64,000 nucleotides of DNA. Origin: Schlegelella_A sp038231215. GTDB taxonomy: Bacteria > Pseudomonadota > Gammaproteobacteria > Burkholderiales > Burkholderiaceae_C. Of this stretch, positions 8,326-17,630 are shown in pieces. The stretch is taken from contig JBBRLS010000002.1 of assembly GCA_038231215.1 (NCBI GenBank), forward strand, positions 100,782 to 164,781, given 5' to 3'. The stretch's first letter is position 1, and every line of letters starts with the position of its first letter. A model generated the notes under the pieces. The model was not told where the DNA came from and searched no databases. It worked only from the letters and a program-made list of their open reading frames with translations. A program made the position numbers and the translations under genes.

Positions 8326-9228
8326 ATGAATACAGCGACCGCCGGCGGCTTCGACTGGGCCCTGGTGAAGAGCTTTCTCGCCGTGCTCGATGCCGGCAGC
8401 CTCACTGCCGCGGCGCGGCGCACGGGCGCGCAGCAGCCGACGCTGAGCCGCCACGTCGCCGAGCTCGAGGCTCAGCTCGGCGCGCCGCTCTTCGAGCGCA
8501 CCGGCCGCGGCGTCACGCCGACCGCCGCGGCGCTCGCCATCGCCGCGGCGGCGCGGCAGATGGAGGAGGGCGCGCTGGCCGTCGGCCGCGGTCTCGCGCG
8601 CTCGCGCTCGGCGACGCGCGGCAGCGTGCGCATCACGACCAGCCTGGTCGCGGCGACCTGGCTGCTGCCGCGCGTGCTGGTGCGGTTGCAGCGCCGCCAT
8701 CCCGAGATCGAGGTCGAACTGGTCGGCTCGAACGAGCTCACCAACCTGCTTCGCCGCGAGGCCGACATTGCGGTGCGCATGGTCAGGCCGGCGCAGGCTT
8801 CGCTGATCGCCAGAAAGCTCGGCGAGATCGGGATCGTCGCCGCCGCGCACGAGTCGTACCTGGCCAAAGCGCCGCCGCTGCGTACGCCGGAGGAGCTGCT
8901 CGCGCATCGCCTGATCGGCTTCGACCGCGACGATTCGATCCTGCGCGGATTCGCCCGGCTCGGCGTGCCGCTCGCGCGCTCCGACTTCGCGTTTCGCACC
9001 GACGATCAGGTGGCCTATGGGCGGCTGGTCGCCGAGGGTGCGGGCGTCGGCTTCGTCGCCGACTACGCGCTCAGGCAATGGCCGGGCGTCGTGCGGCTGT
9101 TGCCTGAGCTGGCGATTCCCTCGTTGCCTTGCTGGCTCGCCGTGCACCGCGAGATCCGCTCGAATCCGCTGGTGCGGACGGCCTACGACTTTCTCGCCGA
9201 CGAGATTGCGCGCGCACTCCGCGCTTGA
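8326..9228 (+). CDS. LysR-family transcriptional regulator
   Basis: A 300-residue LysR regulator. The winged helix-turn-helix is at residues 8-65 (FLAVLDAGSLTAAARRTGAQ, then QPTLSRHVAELEAQLG). A periplasmic-binding-like effector domain follows from about residue 90 (RGSVRITTSLVAATWLLPRVL). The ATG at 8326 fits the family; an ATG at 8305 is possible but adds a non-homologous leader. It is divergent from the NmrA-like gene and probably controls it and itself. The effector is unknown. Confidence 0.9.
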   Translation: MNTATAGGFDWALVKSFLAVLDAGSLTAAARRTGAQQPTLSRHVAELEAQLGAPLFERTGRGVTPTAAALAIAAAARQMEEGALAVGRGLARSRSATRGSVRITTSLVAATWLLPRVLVRLQRRHPEIEVELVGSNELTNLLRREADIAVRMVRPAQASLIARKLGEIGIVAAAHESYLAKAPPLRTPEELLAHRLIGFDRDDSILRGFARLGVPLARSDFAFRTDDQVAYGRLVAEGAGVGFVADYALRQWPGVVRLLPELAIPSLPCWLAVHREIRSNPLVRTAYDFLADEIARALRA

Positions 9229-9232
9229 GCGC

Positions 9233-9252
9233 GCGACGCCCGTCGGCGTCGC
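9233..9252. terminator. GC-rich stem-loop between convergent genes
   Basis: GCGACGCC and GGCGTCGC form a perfect 8-bp stem with a 4-base loop just after the LysR stop and before the convergent lipoprotein gene's stop at 9304. There is no T run, so intrinsic termination is only possible. Confidence 0.35.
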
Positions 9253-9303
9253 ATCACCCTCTTCCGATGAACGCTCCGATCTTCCGCCGGGCGCCGTGCC
9301 TGC

Positions 9304-11565
9304 TCAGCGCCCGCCGCTCACCGTCGCCAGGATGCTGCCGTTGTCGCCGGCGATCCAGCCGGTCTGTTCGTCGACGAAGAAGACGGACTGCAGGCTCGGG
9401 CGCCCGCCGGTGTTGCCGAGCGTCCAGCTCCGCCCGCCGTCGCGCGTCGTGAGCAGGGTGCCGAATTCGCCGGCCGCATGGCCCACCAGCGCCGAGACGA
9501 AGCGCACGTCGTTCAGGCTGTTCGGGGTCGGGCTGGGCACCGGATTCCAGGTGCGGCCTTGATCGACCGAGCGGACGATGGCGCCGTTGTCGCCCACTGC
9601 CACCGCCGTCGTCGCGTCGGCAAAGGTGATGCGCCGCAGGTTGCTGGCGATGCCGGTCGGTCGCGGCGACCAGGTGGCGCCGCCGTCGGCGGTGATCATG
9701 GCGATGCCGGCGGGGCCGATCGCCGCACCGTTCAGGAGGTCGCCGAAGCGCAGCGACACCAGTCCGCCCAGCGTGCTCGTGCCGGCGACCGCTTGCCAGC
9801 TCAGGCCGCCGTCGACGCTGGTGTAAAGGGCGGCCTGGCCGACCGTGCCGAACGGCGAGACGGCCCAGCCATGCAGCGCATCGATGAAGTGGAAGTCGGT
9901 CGTGCCGACGAGCGGCGTGCCGGGCGGCGTGACCCAGGTCCGGCCCTTGTCGGTCGAGCGCGAGATCGTGCCGCTCCCGGAGATGACCCAGCCCAGGCTG
10001 GCATCGGCCAGGAACTGCGGATGGCGCCAGCCGAATGAGCCGCCCGGCGTGGCGGCGCTCCAGGTCTGGCCGCCGTCGATGGTGCGAACGCTGCTGCCGT
10101 CGTAGGCGAGCGCCATGCCCTCGCGCGAGTCGAAGAACCAGACACTGTTCAGTCCGGTCTGCGCCGCGCCGCCCGCGCCGCGCAGGTTCCAGGTGGCGCC
10201 CCCGTCGGTCGTCAGGTAGACGCGGCCGTTGCCGTCGGTGACGATGAAGCGCAGCGCCGTGAATGTTTCGTACGACGCGATGAACGAGTTCGCGACCGCG
10301 GGCAGCGGAACGTTCTGCCAGGTCGCGCCGCCGTCGCTGCTGCGCTGCAGCGGCGACACGAGCGACGAGACGAAGAGCGTCGTCGCGTCGACCAGCCGCC
10401 ATGTGTTGCCCGAAGCGCCGCCCGGCGGCGCGCCGACCGCCTGCCATGACACGCCGCGGTCCGAGGTGCGCCAGGCGACGTCGCGCGAGACGAACGTCTG
10501 CAGGGTGTTGTCGAAGCCGAACTCGTTCCAGGTGAGGAGGCCATTCGTCGCGTCGGCGAACTGCAGGTCCTGCGGCGAGCTCGCAAACCCTGGTGCCAGC
10601 GGTGGCAGGGCGACGGCGGACCAGGTGACGCCGCCGTCGACCGAGTGCGGCAAGGTCGTCGTCGTGCCGTCGTCGTGGTAGGGCAGCGCCCAGACGTCGC
10701 TGCCGCTCACCATCGCAAGCTTGAACGAGCCGGCGGGAGGGACGATGCGGCTCCATTGCACGCCGCCGTCGCGCGTGACGTAGGCGGTGCCGAACAGCGT
10801 GGTCACCCAGGCATTGGCGATGTCGGAGGCGTGGATGCCCCGCACCGGCTCGAGCTGGCCGAAGCTGAGGCGCTGCCAGGTCGCGCCGCCGTCGGCGGTC
10901 TTCAGCAACTCGCTGTTGCTGCCCGCGACCCAGCCGACCTGGGCGTTGGCGAAGCTGACCCGGCCCAGGTCGAGGCTCGTCCCCGAGACCTGTGCATGCC
11001 AGCTCGCGCCGCCGTCGATCGTCGCCAGCACGCTGCCGCCCTCGCCGACCGCCCAGCCATGCGTGTCGTCGGCGAAGGCGTAGTCGAAGATGCGGTTGCC
11101 TTGCGGCAGCGGCCGCTGCCAGCACCAGCCCGTGCTGGCGGGGCCGCTGCAGGCCTGGCCGGCAACGATCGCGAAGTCGGCGATCGAGACGGTGCCGCTC
11201 GTCGAGAGCGCGTTGCCGCTTTCATTGCTGAGCGTGAGGCGCACGCTGAAGACGCCGGCCTTCGCATAAGCGTGCGTCGGCGTGGCGAGCGCGCTCGTGG
11301 CGCCGTCGCCGAAGTCCCAGCGCCAGGTGAGCACGCCGGCCGGGTCGGCTGCGTTCGACGAGAACGAGAGGGTGGCGCCGAGCGCTTGTTGCGCGCTCGG
11401 CAGTGTCACCACCAGAGTCGCCGGCAGTTGCGTCGTCGATGTCGGCGCCGCGCTGCCGCCGCCACCGCCGCACGCGGCCAGCGCGCTCGCGAGCACGACC
11501 GCGCACAGTGCCGTGCAGAGCGCATGACGAGCGCCTGCGCGCCGCGCCGAATCGAGTGCCGCCAT
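9304..11565 (-). CDS. PKD and BNR/Ycf48-like repeat lipoprotein
   Basis: A 753-residue exported protein. The signal peptide ends in a lipobox (ASALAAC, lipidated C32) followed by a glycine run. A PKD-type beta-sandwich comes next (WRWDFGDGATSALATPTHAY, about residues 80-100). From about residue 150 there are many BNR/Asp-box repeats of the form TxDGGxTW, for example TIDGGASWHAQ, TADGGATWQRL and TTDGGATWNLR, forming a predicted multi-bladed propeller like Ycf48. Similar lipoproteins occur in environmental bacteria without a fixed function; surface adhesion or assembly roles are possible but not shown here. Confidence 0.8.
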   Translation of the reverse strand: MAALDSARRAGARHALCTALCAVVLASALAACGGGGGSAAPTSTTQLPATLVVTLPSAQQALGATLSFSSNAADPAGVLTWRWDFGDGATSALATPTHAYAKAGVFSVRLTLSNESGNALSTSGTVSIADFAIVAGQACSGPASTGWCWQRPLPQGNRIFDYAFADDTHGWAVGEGGSVLATIDGGASWHAQVSGTSLDLGRVSFANAQVGWVAGSNSELLKTADGGATWQRLSFGQLEPVRGIHASDIANAWVTTLFGTAYVTRDGGVQWSRIVPPAGSFKLAMVSGSDVWALPYHDDGTTTTLPHSVDGGVTWSAVALPPLAPGFASSPQDLQFADATNGLLTWNEFGFDNTLQTFVSRDVAWRTSDRGVSWQAVGAPPGGASGNTWRLVDATTLFVSSLVSPLQRSSDGGATWQNVPLPAVANSFIASYETFTALRFIVTDGNGRVYLTTDGGATWNLRGAGGAAQTGLNSVWFFDSREGMALAYDGSSVRTIDGGQTWSAATPGGSFGWRHPQFLADASLGWVISGSGTISRSTDKGRTWVTPPGTPLVGTTDFHFIDALHGWAVSPFGTVGQAALYTSVDGGLSWQAVAGTSTLGGLVSLRFGDLLNGAAIGPAGIAMITADGGATWSPRPTGIASNLRRITFADATTAVAVGDNGAIVRSVDQGRTWNPVPSPTPNSLNDVRFVSALVGHAAGEFGTLLTTRDGGRSWTLGNTGGRPSLQSVFFVDEQTGWIAGDNGSILATVSGGR

Positions 11566-11639
11566 CCTGTCTTCCCCTTTTGAGGCATCCTAGCCTGCAC
11601 CATTCGCCGCGCGCTGCGGCGGATGCGACAAGCGTCACG

Positions 11640-12715
11640 TTAAGGCCTCGTCAGCTGCGATCGACCCTGGCTGAGCAGCTCGAGCAGAACCGCCGCGCCA
11701 CGCTGCGCTTGCTCGCGCGACACGTCGAGATGCGTCACAGCGCGAATGGCGCGGCCGCCGAAGGCGTTGAGGAGCAGGCCGCACTCGCGCGCCCGCGCCA
11801 CCAGCGCGTCCGCATCGATCGCGCCGGGCGCGAGCTTGAACACGATGATGTTGGTCTGCACCGAGGCCAGGTCGATCTCGATGGCCGGGCTCGCCGCGAG
11901 CAAACCGGCGAACAGTCGCGCGTTGGCGTGGTCTTCGACCATGCGCTCGCGGTGATGGTCGAGGCCGTGCAGCGCGGCGGCGGCGAAGATGCCGACCTGG
12001 CGCATGGCGCCGCCCAGCATGCGGCGATGCCGCGTCGCCGCGACGATCAGATGCTTCGCGCCGGCAAGCATCGATCCGCCGGGGGCGCCCAGGCCTTTCG
12101 AGAACGACACCGCCACGAGGTCGAAGGGCGCGGCCAGCTCGGCCTCGGGCCGGCCGCTCGCGATGCCCGCGTTCCACAGACGCGCACCGTCGAGAAAGCT
12201 GGCCAGACCTCGGGTGCGCGCCGATGCGCAGATGCGCAGATGCGCTCGACCTCGTCTTGCGCAAAGACGATGCCGCCGCTGCGGTTGTGCGTGTTCTCGA
12301 TCTCGACCAGCGTGCTCGGCGGAAACACCGACATCGAGCGCGACTTGATCGCGGCCTCGAATTCCTCGACGCTGAAGACGCCGCGGGCGCCGATCTCGTG
12401 GAGCTGCACGCCCGCATTGGCCGCCGAGCCGCCGGCCTCGTGCCAGCCGGCGTGGCATTCGCGGCTGACGATCGCCTCGTCGCCCGGCCGCGTGAGAACG
12501 CGCAGCGCCACCTGGTTGGCCATCGTGCCCGAGGGCATCCAGAGCGCCGCCTCCTTGCCCAGCATCTCGGCGACGCGCGCCTGCAGGCGGTTGCAGGTCG
12601 GGTCCTCGCCGTACTGGTCGTCACCGACCGGCGCCGCCGCCATCGCGGCGCGCATCGCATCGGTGGGTTGGGTCACCGTGTCGGAGCGAAGGTCGATGGC
12701 GGGCGTTGCGGTCAT
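11640..12715 (-). pseudogene. ltaE: Low-specificity L-threonine aldolase gene, frameshifted
   Basis: The two reading frames together encode a complete PLP-dependent threonine aldolase (threonine or allo-threonine to glycine and acetaldehyde). The N-terminal part starts MTATPAIDLRSDTVTQPT and runs in frame to ERICAS. The rest, with LDGARLWNAG and the PLP-lysine segment SFSKGLGAPGGSML, is in another frame down to the TAA at 11640. The switch coincides with an 8-bp unit present in nearly three tandem copies at 12223-12245. Removing one copy restores a 355-residue protein of normal length. As sequenced it would stop early with a garbled C-terminus. A sequencing or assembly error is possible. It lies downstream of the dppB/dppC-like permease genes on the same strand. 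Confidence 0.85.
12223..12245. repeat. 8-bp tandem repeat (2.9 copies) at the ltaE frameshift
   Basis: The plus strand reads GATGCGCA, GATGCGCA, GATGCGC. Two copies would keep the threonine aldolase frame open; the extra 8 bases shift it by two. Confidence 0.9.
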
Positions 12716-12737
12716 GGGAGTCCTTGTCGATACGGCG

Positions 12738-13580
12738 TCAGCGGCGGCGCGCCAGGCGCGGATCGAAGATGTCGCGCAGGCCGTCGCCCATGAGGTTGAG
12801 GCCGAGCACGGTCAGGGCGATCGCCACGCCGGGGTAGACGGCGAGCTGCGGTGCCTGGAAGAGCTGCTGCTGAGCATCGTTAAGCATGCGGCCCCACGAC
12901 GGCGTCGGCGGCTGGGTGCCGAGGCCGAGGTAGCTGAGCGCCGCCTCGGCCAGGATGGCGAGCGCGAACTGGATCGTCGCCTGCACGATGAGGATGGCCG
13001 CGATGTTCGGCAACACGTGCTCGAAGGTGATGCGCCACTCGCTCTTGCCCAGCGCCCGCGCCGCAACCACGAACTCGCGCGAGCGCACGACCAGCGCGCT
13101 GGCGCGCGTGATGCGCGCGAACACCGGCACGTTGAAGATGCCGATGGCGACGATCGAGGTGACGAGGCCGGGCCCGTAGATCGCCGTCAACATGATCGCC
13201 GAGAGCAGCGCCGGAAAGGCGAAGGTGAAGTCGGCCAGTCGCATGACGCCTTCCTCGACCCAGCCGCGCTTGACGGCGGCGATCAGGCCGAGCGCGACGC
13301 CGAAGCCGATGCCGATGCCCACGGCGATCAGGCCGACCGCGATCGAGACGCGGCTGCCGACGATGAGCAGCGAGACGATGTCGCGGCCCAGGCTGTCGGT
13401 GCCCAGCCAGTGCGACCACGAGGGCGGCTGCAGCTTGTGCGCGATGTCGAGCTCGATCGCGGAATACGGCGTCCATACGAAAGAGAGAAGGGCCAGGCCG
13501 ATCACGCCGGCGACGAGCACCGCGCCGATCGCGAAGTTGGCGCGCCGCCAGCGGCTCGGCCGTGTCGCGTCGTCGCTCAT
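12738..13580 (-). CDS. ABC transporter permease, DppC/OppC type
   Basis: A 280-residue inner-membrane permease with about six transmembrane helices. The N-terminal OppC-type region contains HWLGTDSLGRDIVS, the classic DppC signature. The EAA loop appears as EFVVAARALGKSEWRITFEH, followed by LPNIAAILIV. The ATG overlaps the stop of the DppB-like gene by 4 bases (ATGA). It would pair with that subunit, an ATPase encoded elsewhere, and possibly the binding protein at 5660-7195. The substrate is unknown. Confidence 0.9.
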   Translation of the reverse strand: MSDDATRPSRWRRANFAIGAVLVAGVIGLALLSFVWTPYSAIELDIAHKLQPPSWSHWLGTDSLGRDIVSLLIVGSRVSIAVGLIAVGIGIGFGVALGLIAAVKRGWVEEGVMRLADFTFAFPALLSAIMLTAIYGPGLVTSIVAIGIFNVPVFARITRASALVVRSREFVVAARALGKSEWRITFEHVLPNIAAILIVQATIQFALAILAEAALSYLGLGTQPPTPSWGRMLNDAQQQLFQAPQLAVYPGVAIALTVLGLNLMGDGLRDIFDPRLARRR

Positions 13581-14464
13581 GCACGTTTCGCGCGCAGGCG
13601 CGGATCGATGACGACATAGAGCACGTCGACCGCGAAGTTGATGACGACGACCGTCGCCGCGAGCAGCATGACGACGTTGCGCACGACGAGCAGGTCGCGG
13701 TTGGCGATCGCCTGGAAGACGAGCCGGCCGAGACCCGGCAGCGAGAACACGTTCTCGATGACGACGGTGCCGGCGAGCAGGTTGGCGAACTGCAGGCCCA
13801 TCACCGTGAGCACCGGCACCATGGCGTTCCTCAGCACGTGGCCCCAGAGCACGCCGCGCGGCGTCTGCCCCTTGGCGCGCGCGGTGCGTACGAAGTCCTC
13901 GCGCAGCACGTCGAGCACGGCCGAGCGGACGATGCGCGCCAGGATCGCGGCCTGCACGACGGCGAGCGCGACGGCGGGCAGCACGAGCGCAGCGAGCGCC
14001 GGGCCGATGCCACCGCCGTCGTCGGCGTGCCAGCCGGGAAAGCCGCCCGCCGAGAACCAGCGCAGCTTCACCGAGAAGACGAGGATGAGCAGGATCGCGA
14101 ACCAGAAGTTCGGAATGGCAATGCCGATCTGGCTCACGGCCATGACGCCGACGTCGCCGGCCTTGCCGTGTCGCGCCGCCGCGAACAAGCCGAGCGTGAA
14201 GGCGAGCGCCGCCGAGAGCGTCATCGCCATCAGGGCGAGCGGTACGGTGACGACGAGCCGTTCGCCGATGAGCTGGGCGATCGGCGTGTCGTAGGCGATG
14301 CTGGTGCCGAGCTCGCCGGTCGCCAGGCCCTTCATCCAGTCGACGTAGCGAACGACCGGCGGCCGGTCGAGGCCGAGCTTGGCCGAGAGCGCCGCTATCG
14401 ACTCGGGCGTCGCGCTGGCGCCGAGCATGACCTCGGCGGCGTTGCCGGGCAGCACGTCGAGCAC
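13577..14464 (-). CDS. ABC transporter permease, DppB/OppB type (start uncertain)
   Basis: From the GTG at 14464 this gives 295 residues. Family features are the LPG segment near the start, a central TM region, and the EAA-like loop EDFVRTARAKGQTPRGVLWG followed by HVLRNAMVPVLTVMG. Homology clearly continues upstream of the GTG: the same frame encodes FFLAKRFASFVLTLLAASVV, the usual first transmembrane helix, back to about 14530. No ATG, GTG or TTG occurs in frame there; only a CTG at 14560 or ATA/ATC codons could serve. The listed start is therefore a minimal one. It overlaps the DppC-like gene by 4 bases and is divergent from the aldehyde dehydrogenase gene. Confidence 0.75.
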   Translation of the reverse strand: MLDVLPGNAAEVMLGASATPESIAALSAKLGLDRPPVVRYVDWMKGLATGELGTSIAYDTPIAQLIGERLVVTVPLALMAMTLSAALAFTLGLFAAARHGKAGDVGVMAVSQIGIAIPNFWFAILLILVFSVKLRWFSAGGFPGWHADDGGGIGPALAALVLPAVALAVVQAAILARIVRSAVLDVLREDFVRTARAKGQTPRGVLWGHVLRNAMVPVLTVMGLQFANLLAGTVVIENVFSLPGLGRLVFQAIANRDLLVVRNVVMLLAATVVVINFAVDVLYVVIDPRLRAKRA

Positions 14465-14613
14465 CGTGAAGATGACGACGGAGGCGGCGAGCAGCGTCAG
14501 GACGAAGCTCGCGAAGCGCTTGGCGAGAAAGAAGCTGATGGCCGGGGCCCGGTCGTGCAGGGAGGTTCTTATGATGGCGCAAAGCCGCTCGCGCGGACCC
14601 TGGAGCCTGCCGC

Positions 14614-16091
<1,478 letters not shown>

Positions 16092-16095
<4 letters not shown>

Positions 16096-16121
16096 CCAGC
16101 ACGGCGCTATTGTCATACACT
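16092..16121 (+). promoter_or_regulatory. Predicted sigma-70 promoter of the second VapBC module
   Basis: TTGACC (16092-16097) and TACACT (16116-16121) are separated by 18 bases and lie 22 bases before the antitoxin ATG. The -35 overlaps the stop of the aldehyde dehydrogenase gene. Confidence 0.55.
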
Positions 16122-16129
16122 GGATGACA
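16111..16129. promoter_or_regulatory. Palindromic operator overlapping the VapBC -10 box
   Basis: TGTCAT-N7-ATGACA is a perfect dyad that covers the TACACT -10 hexamer. Type II antitoxins of the ribbon-helix-helix class repress their own promoters through such sites, so this is a likely VapB operator. Confidence 0.55.
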
Positions 16130-16143
16130 ACTGGATTCCTGAC

Positions 16144-16407
16144 ATGCGCGTCAATGCCCGCCTCGACGAAGAATCGGCCGAACAGATCGAGTATCTGGTC
16201 GCGGCCACCGGCGAGGGCATCAGCCATGTGCTGCGAGAGAGCGTCGCCCACTACTACCTTCACGTGAAGGCGCAAAAGAAGGGGCTCGTGCATCTCGGTC
16301 CGCTGATCGGCAAGGGCAGCAGCGGCCGCAGCGACATCGCGTCGAACGTCAAGAAGTATGTCGGCGAATACCTGGAAGACAAATATCCGCTGCGCAGGAA
16401 ACGTTGA
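16144..16407 (+). CDS. Ribbon-helix-helix/CopG-like antitoxin (VapB-like)
   Basis: An 87-residue protein. The start MRVNARLDEESAEQIEYLV gives the beta strand and first helix of a CopG/RHH DNA-binding domain, and GISHVLRESVAHYYLHV the second helix. The C-terminal half is basic and ends DKYPLRRKR. It is preceded by a promoter with an overlapping dyad. Its TGA overlaps the TTG start of the PIN-domain gene (TTGA), so antitoxin and toxin are translationally coupled. Confidence 0.85.
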   Translation: MRVNARLDEESAEQIEYLVAATGEGISHVLRESVAHYYLHVKAQKKGLVHLGPLIGKGSSGRSDIASNVKKYVGEYLEDKYPLRRKR

Positions 16408-16820
16408 TCGCGATCGACGCCGGTTTCATTTTCGCTCTCGTCGATCGTGACGACCGCTGGCATGTGCGATGCCGGGCGTTGGCGTCGACCCAAGACGAGG
16501 GCTGGGTGACAACATGGCCCGTCCTGGCCGAAGCGACGTACCTGTTCGGCAAACGACTGGGGACCGGCTATGCGTCGGCTCTGATGGACGAGGTGTCGGC
16601 GGGCGGAATCGGTGTGTGGGATCTGCCTCGCGCGTCGTATGCCCGGGTTCCGGTCCTCATGCGCAAGTACGCTGCGCTGCCGATGGATCTGGCCGACGCG
16701 TCGCTGGTGCTGCTTGCCGAATCGCTCGGCCACGGCCGCATCCTGTCGACCGACGAACGCGACTTCCGGGCCTATCGCTGGAAGCAGCACAAACCTTTCG
16801 TCAACCTGTTGGCGCCGTGA
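16404..16820 (+). CDS. PIN-domain toxin (VapC-like)
   Basis: A 138-residue PIN ribonuclease of normal VapC length. Acidic residues sit at D5 (MIAIDAGFIFAL), E43 (VLAEATYL), D98 (MDLADASLVLL) and D117 (LSTDERDF). The TTG start at 16404 is chosen because D5 and the first strand follow directly and no ATG or GTG precedes the strand. It is the toxin of the second VapBC pair here. It shares only the fold with the PIN protein at 4684-5247. Confidence 0.85.
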   Translation: MIAIDAGFIFALVDRDDRWHVRCRALASTQDEGWVTTWPVLAEATYLFGKRLGTGYASALMDEVSAGGIGVWDLPRASYARVPVLMRKYAALPMDLADASLVLLAESLGHGRILSTDERDFRAYRWKQHKPFVNLLAP

Positions 16821-16841
16821 ACGGCGCGAGAGAGAGCCATC

Positions 16842-17588
16842 ATGCGTCTTGAAGGCAAGCGAGCCATCGTCACGGGCGCCGGCTCCGGCTTCGGCGAGGG
16901 CATCGCAAAGAAGTTTGTCGCCGAAGGGGCGCGCGTCGTCGTCGCCGACCGTGACGGCGAGGCGGCATTGCGGGTGGCGTCCCGGCTCGGCGCCGCGGCG
17001 CTCGGCTTTCGCGCCGATGTCACCGTCGCCGCCGACGTGAGGGCGATGGTCGCGGCCGCCCACGATCATTTCGGCGGCCTCGACATCCTCGTCAACAACG
17101 CCGGCATGGGCCACCTGCCGCAGCCGCTCGAGGAACTGGCCGAAGAGACCTTCGACCGCATCCTCGCCCTCAACGTCAAGGCAATCTATCTCGCTGCGAA
17201 GGAAGTCGTACCGCGCTTCAAGGCGCAGAAAAAGGGCGTGATCCTCAACGTTGCGAGCACGGCCGGCGTCAGTCCGCGGCCGCACCTGTGCTGGTACAAC
17301 GCGAGCAAGGGCTGGGTCATCACGGCGACGCGGGCGATGGCGGTCGAGCTTGCGCCCTTCGGCATCCGCGTCGTCGCGCTCAATCCGGTGGCCGGCGATA
17401 CACCGATGCTGAAGACCTTCATGGGCGAGGACACGCCCGAGATGCGCGCCAGGTTCCTGTCGACGATTCCGATCGGCCGCTTCTCGACGCCCGAAGATCT
17501 CGGCAACGCCGCCTGCTTCCTGTGCAGCGACGAGGCCTCGATGATCACCGGCGTGGCGATGGAGGTCGACGGCGGGCGTTGCATCTGA
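16842..17588 (+). CDS. Short-chain dehydrogenase/reductase, FabG-like
   Basis: A 248-residue classical SDR. The nucleotide motif TGAGSGFGEG lies at residues 11-20. NNAGMGH marks the stabilising Asn-Asn-Ala-Gly strand. The catalytic Ser is in NVASTAGVS and the Tyr-Lys pair is in WYNASKGW. An arginine-containing VVADRDGE after strand 2 suggests NAD or NADP use but does not settle it. The end GVAMEVDGGRCI is typical of the family. It probably reduces or oxidises a 3-oxo or hydroxyl group on an unknown substrate. It is 21 bases downstream of the VapC-like gene and may be read from that promoter. Confidence 0.9.
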   Translation: MRLEGKRAIVTGAGSGFGEGIAKKFVAEGARVVVADRDGEAALRVASRLGAAALGFRADVTVAADVRAMVAAAHDHFGGLDILVNNAGMGHLPQPLEELAEETFDRILALNVKAIYLAAKEVVPRFKAQKKGVILNVASTAGVSPRPHLCWYNASKGWVITATRAMAVELAPFGIRVVALNPVAGDTPMLKTFMGEDTPEMRARFLSTIPIGRFSTPEDLGNAACFLCSDEASMITGVAMEVDGGRCI

Positions 17589-17593
17589 GGCAG

Positions 17594-17624
17594 GCCCGGG
17601 CTCCCGAAGCGAACCAGCCCGGGC
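17594..17624. terminator. Stem-loop between convergent SDR and NRAMP-like genes
   Basis: GCCCGGGCT (17594-17602) and AGCCCGGGC (17616-17624) form a perfect 9-bp stem with a 13-base loop. It sits between the two stops and could act on both transcripts. There is no T run. Confidence 0.45.
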
Positions 17625-17630
17625 GCGTGC

